Assembly (NCBI GenBank): GCA_017453065.1
Contig: JAFTKW010000003.1
Coordinates: 1 to 64,000 of the forward strand
From: Lachnospiraceae bacterium
Lineage (GTDB): Bacteria > Bacillota > Clostridia > Lachnospirales > Lachnospiraceae
Reading direction: 5' to 3'
DNA length: 64,000 nucleotides
Positions 61,098-64,000 of this stretch are shown piece by piece. The first letter of the stretch is position 1; each line of letters begins with the position of its first letter. The position numbers and the translations under genes were made by a program. The notes beneath the pieces were generated by a model. The model saw only the letters and a program-made list of their open reading frames with translations. It searched no databases and was not told the DNA's origin.

Positions 61098-62289
61098 GCC
61101 AAATTGGATAAAGGTGTTTCAGAGAATTCTTGTTTATCTCTGTTCTGTTGCTCTTTTTGCAGCCTTGTGTTATTTGAAGGGCTTCGAATTGGATATAATG
61201 TTGTCTTATACTGTCCTGATGGGAGTAGGGGTAGGCATTGTATTTGTAGTGACGGCTTTATTTGACGAAAAAAACATGTTCAAATACGACAATGGACAAC
61301 ATTTAGAGAGATTCTACTTTATTTGGTTTGTTTCAATTTGTTTTTCCATTGGTTTTAGTTTTTTGCCAACAACTGGATGGCCATTTCTGTTTTTGTTTGT
61401 GTTGTTGGCTTTATATAGCAATACAGTTTTGGGGATTATTTCCGGAATAGTTTTACTTACCGTCAGCGTTATGCTTTCCGGTGCATCAATGTCCATCTTT
61501 GTATTGTATCTGTTTGCAGGCCTGGTAGGAATTTGCATGTTCTCGAAATTGGATGAGAACTATCGCATAGGAATTCCTCTTTTGGTTTCTGCAATGATGC
61601 TTTTGCTAACGCTTACAGCAGGAGTGGTTCTTTTTGAAAATTCGAAATTAAAGATAGAATTATTTATTATACCTTTTCTCAATGTAGTGATTTCGACTAT
61701 TTTGTTAATTATATTGCTGAAAGTATTTTCTGCTACCGTTATTTTTAAACACAGGGATGCTTATCTGGAGATAACGGACCCTGAGTATACGTTGATGGTA
61801 CAGCTAAAAGATAAGTCTAAGTCGGAATACTATAAGGTCCTACATACAGCTTATTTTTGTGATCGTATTTGTAAGAGATTAGGATTGGATTCGGCTGCAT
61901 GCAAAACAGCAGGATATTATCATGCCATAGGTTGTTTGACAGAGCATCAGACATGGGAGGAAATTTTAGATATATGTCATCAACATAAGTTCCCAGAGCC
62001 TGCGATTGATTTGCTGGATGAATATTTAAATGATGGAACTGTTATGAAACAAAAAGAGACGGCAGTTTTGGTTTTTAGCGAAGGTGTTATTTCATCCATT
62101 TTATATTTATTGCATCATGACAACCAAGGAAATAGTAATAAATTAGATTATGACCAAATCATTGAAACAGTTTTCAAAACGAAATTATCAACAGGCAAAT
62201 TGGATGCTAATTCACTGACACTGGACGAGTTAAGCACCATGAAGAACATTTTTAAAGAGGAGAAACTGTATTATGACTTCTTACATTGA
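61075..62289 (+). CDS. Degenerate 7TM-HD (PgpH-position) membrane protein
   Basis: In most Firmicutes the gene between phoH and ybeY codes for PgpH (YqfF), a c-di-AMP phosphodiesterase of about 700 residues. Here the product has only 404. The large extracellular domain is missing. About seven membrane segments fill residues 15-222, followed by an HD-like domain (about 225-404; ITDPEYTLMVQL, YKVLHTAYFCDRICKRLG, TAGYYHAIG). The first His (257) is kept, but the HD pair reads His283-Ala284, so the metal-binding Asp is lost. It is probably inactive as a phosphodiesterase (inference). The start overlaps phoH, and the end overlaps ybeY by 17 bp. Confidence 0.82.
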   Translation: MQRKKRNKPNWIKVFQRILVYLCSVALFAALCYLKGFELDIMLSYTVLMGVGVGIVFVVTALFDEKNMFKYDNGQHLERFYFIWFVSICFSIGFSFLPTTGWPFLFLFVLLALYSNTVLGIISGIVLLTVSVMLSGASMSIFVLYLFAGLVGICMFSKLDENYRIGIPLLVSAMMLLLTLTAGVVLFENSKLKIELFIIPFLNVVISTILLIILLKVFSATVIFKHRDAYLEITDPEYTLMVQLKDKSKSEYYKVLHTAYFCDRICKRLGLDSAACKTAGYYHAIGCLTEHQTWEEILDICHQHKFPEPAIDLLDEYLNDGTVMKQKETAVLVFSEGVISSILYLLHHDNQGNSNKLDYDQIIETVFKTKLSTGKLDANSLTLDELSTMKNIFKEEKLYYDFLH

Positions 62290-62773
62290 AAATGAAACAG
62301 ATGTAGAATTTGATTTTCCTCTGCAAGAGATTGCGGATCAGGTAATTCTTCAGATTTTGGACACTGAAGAATGTCCTTATGAGTCTCAAGTAAATATACT
62401 GATTACAGACAATGCTGGAATCAGGGAGTACAATGCAACTTATCGTGATATAGACAAAGAGACAGATGTTCTTTCTTTTCCGAATATTGAATATGAAACA
62501 CCATCTGATTTTACGGGGCTTGAGGATTTTGAAGCGGATTATTTTGATCCCGATTCAGGAGAGCTTATTTTAGGCGATATTATTTTGTCTGTGGATCGAA
62601 TCAAACAGCAGGCAAAGGAGTATGGACATAGTGAAAAAAGAGAGTATGCTTTTTTGATTGCGCATAGTATGTTGCATTTGTGTGGTTATGATCATATGGA
62701 AGAAGAGGAAGCCAAAGTGATGGAAGCCAAACAGAAAGAAGCTTTAGAAGCATTAGGAATCACAAGAGAGTAA
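62273..62773 (+). CDS. ybeY: Endoribonuclease YbeY
   Basis: A zinc endoribonuclease of 166 residues that takes part in 16S rRNA 3'-end maturation and ribosome quality control. The zinc motif is complete: AHSMLHLCGYDHMEEEE (HxxxHxxGxxH). Also seen are DIDKETDVLSFP and GDIILSVDRIKQQAKEYGHS. AGAGGAG lies about 10 nt before ATG 62273, inside the preceding gene. The order phoH-...-ybeY is conserved. Confidence 0.96.
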   Translation: MTSYIENETDVEFDFPLQEIADQVILQILDTEECPYESQVNILITDNAGIREYNATYRDIDKETDVLSFPNIEYETPSDFTGLEDFEADYFDPDSGELILGDIILSVDRIKQQAKEYGHSEKREYAFLIAHSMLHLCGYDHMEEEEAKVMEAKQKEALEALGITRE

Positions 62774-62788
62774 TTGTTGAGGTTTTTT

Positions 62789-64000
62789 ATGAACAAAATG
62801 GATGCTAGAAGAAAGCAGATATTGTTTTTGATCTATACATTCGGATTTCTGATTTTGAATTATATCTGTTCAAAACTCAGTATCAAAACAGGGGGATATT
62901 TAATGGTTATCGCCTTGATTTTTGTGTGCTTTTTTCTGCCGTTTTTTTCTTTTTTACCCATTGCAATTGAAAAACCATTGAGAGCTAGAATTAGTAAAGG
63001 GCAAATCAAAAATGCTAATGGGCTTTGGAGTGTTGTCTTTGGTTATACTCTCTTTACATCGGTTTTGCTTGGAATAGTAATGGCGTTATTTGTTCCTTCG
63101 TTTGCGAAAGAGGTTTTGCAATTGTCAAGTGTATCTTTTTGCGTACCTTTTTTTGCTCCTGCATTCGTCTTTTTTGCTTTAAGCAGGGCTTTGTGTGTTT
63201 ATTTTCAGGGGAAAGGTTCTGGACTTCAAACGGTCATTTCCTCTGCGTTAATTATTTGTTTTACTGTTCTATTTGCTTATGTTTTTGGGAACCCACTTGC
63301 TCAATATGGTCAAAAAGTTGCAGATTTAATGGGCAATCAAGAGTTTAAAGAACAATATTTTATGACAGGATTGATTGTTGGTCTTGGTGTTGCTGCTGTT
63401 ATCACTTTTATTTTTCTGTTTTTTGCTTTTTTCTTGTCTGTAAAAGAAAACAGTAGAAACAAAAACGCCATCCGCCAGACTGAACACAAAATAGATTCCA
63501 CACGTATTTTCGTGGCGAATTTCTTTCCATATTGGTTTGCGACCTTGATGGTTTTATTGCCATTTATGCTTTCTTTTGTCCTGTTTTTCGAAAGATTCGA
63601 AGATAAAATAGCTGCTTTGAAAAACTTAGGAACTTTGTTGAATGAACAATACATACCATGGGCTATTTTTTCGCTACTTATATTTTCTTTCGTTGTATTA
63701 ATTGTATCTCAGATTTCTACGTGGATTAAAAGAGAAGAGATTCGACAGGCAAGAGACGGTTTTAGGATTGGCCTTGTTTGGGTATTGATGGTCAGTTCCT
63801 TTGTGGCTGTTTGTCATATAGCGCTTGGATCTTGGAAAGTTGGTTTGCTGTTTTTTGGTGCAACCTTTGCGTATTTCTTTTTCACTCTTTTGTGGCAAGG
63901 AGGCAAGAGGAGAGGTGCATTGGTCAGCATGTTTGTTTCCATGGTGGCATCCATGTCAGTAAGTTTTCTTATGTCCGGAATGTTACAACAAGTAGACAAT
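62789..64000 (+). CDS. Multi-pass membrane protein, SpoVB/MurJ/MATE-like, truncated by window end
   Basis: An open frame from ATG 62789 (GAGG 7 nt upstream) runs without stop to the last base, 404 codons. Many membrane segments are visible, starting with ILFLIYTFGFLILNYIC. The segment FFALSRALCVYFQGKGSGLQTVISSALI resembles the FQGxG...PTxxSQ-type helix pair of SpoVB and MurJ, which move lipid-linked precursors across the membrane. Internal charged loops (ENSRNKNAIRQTEHKIDSTR; KREEIRQARDGFR) fit a two-lobed flippase. It follows ybeY by 15 nt. Normally dgkA or era stands here, so the gene is unusual for the site. Family assignment is tentative. Confidence 0.6.
   Translation, partial: MNKMDARRKQILFLIYTFGFLILNYICSKLSIKTGGYLMVIALIFVCFFLPFFSFLPIAIEKPLRARISKGQIKNANGLWSVVFGYTLFTSVLLGIVMALFVPSFAKEVLQLSSVSFCVPFFAPAFVFFALSRALCVYFQGKGSGLQTVISSALIICFTVLFAYVFGNPLAQYGQKVADLMGNQEFKEQYFMTGLIVGLGVAAVITFIFLFFAFFLSVKENSRNKNAIRQTEHKIDSTRIFVANFFPYWFATLMVLLPFMLSFVLFFERFEDKIAALKNLGTLLNEQYIPWAIFSLLIFSFVVLIVSQISTWIKREEIRQARDGFRIGLVWVLMVSSFVAVCHIALGSWKVGLLFFGATFAYFFFTLLWQGGKRRGALVSMFVSMVASMSVSFLMSGMLQQVDN

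Noticed and set aside
1..64000. CRISPR array, tRNA or rRNA genes
   Set aside because: Read through for regularly spaced repeats, cloverleaf features and rRNA signatures; none was seen.

Overview
The window comes from the chromosome of a low-GC, Gram-positive, endospore-forming anaerobe. Gene content and order best fit the Clostridia, most likely Lachnospiraceae (an inference; no rRNA gene is present to name a genus). Supporting signs are the order rplS-lepB-rbgA-rnhB-(FliK-like)-(FlhB-C-like)-yraN, which resembles the Bacillus rplS-ylqF-rnhB-ylqG-ylqH block, the sporulation genes spoIVA, yqfC, yqfD and spoIIIE/ftsK, strong GGAGG ribosome sites, a tyrosine T-box, Rex, and an NfnAB-type transhydrogenase next to fhs and folD. 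Most of the window is core housekeeping sequence with tight operon spacing and many 4-20 nt gene overlaps.

Layout. 1-6.5 kb: ribosome and secretion operon (rplS end, two signal peptidases around rbgA, rnhB, orphan FliK/FlhB-like proteins, yraN, pgeF). 6.5-9.9 kb: two-component system. 10-11.2 kb: prs on the minus strand, divergent from 11.3-15.7 kb (radical-SAM-like DUF512 protein, der, plsY, gpsA). 15.8-17.6 kb: metF and a membrane protein (minus). 17.7-19.7 kb: MoxR ATPase plus VWA protein. 19.8-21.5 kb: T-box, an unexplained branched RNA element, and tyrS. 21.5-23.5 kb: sugar-binding/GGDEF fusion (minus). 23.7-26.3 kb: spoIVA and a lone acyltransferase. 26.4-32.9 kb: nucleoside salvage (punA, cdd, amidohydrolase), MutS-like ATPase, rnhA, a 55-aa membrane protein, yjjG, WYL regulator. 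33-43.4 kb: rex, nnr, alr, mazF without an adjacent antitoxin, CorC-like transporter, yebC, metY, glycosyltransferase and partner. 43.5-54.5 kb: TepA-like protease, spoIIIE/ftsK, fhs, folD, zinc-ribbon proteins, nfnAB, rlmH. 54.5-56.1 kb: small accessory island. 56.2-64 kb: M42 peptidase, pyrimidine nucleoside phosphorylase, then yqfC-yqfD-phoH-(degenerate 7TM-HD)-ybeY and a truncated SpoVB/MurJ-like membrane protein.

The most unusual part is the island after rlmH. The last codons of rlmH (EPYHK-stop) recur 1.2 kb downstream as an untranslated GEPYHK-stop scar, the kind of duplication left by SCC-type integration at rlmH. Between the copies lies one helix-turn-helix gene with its own promoter and an imperfect inverted repeat. 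Just outside is an unlisted 32-codon holin-like toxin gene with a convergent antisense RNA, each with its own promoter and sharing a terminator: a type I toxin-antitoxin module. Other points of interest are the branched RNA element between the T-box terminator and tyrS, the loss of the HD aspartate in the PgpH-position protein, the antitoxin-less mazF, and interleaved divergent promoters between prs and the DUF512 gene.

Functionally, fhs and folD supply C1-tetrahydrofolates, metF reduces methylene-THF, and NfnAB balances NADH, NADPH and ferredoxin; Rex senses the NADH/NAD+ ratio. punA, cdd, the amidohydrolase, the pyrimidine nucleoside phosphorylase and yjjG form a nucleoside salvage set. The lepB, plsY, alr, SpoIIIE and glycosyltransferase genes serve the envelope and division.
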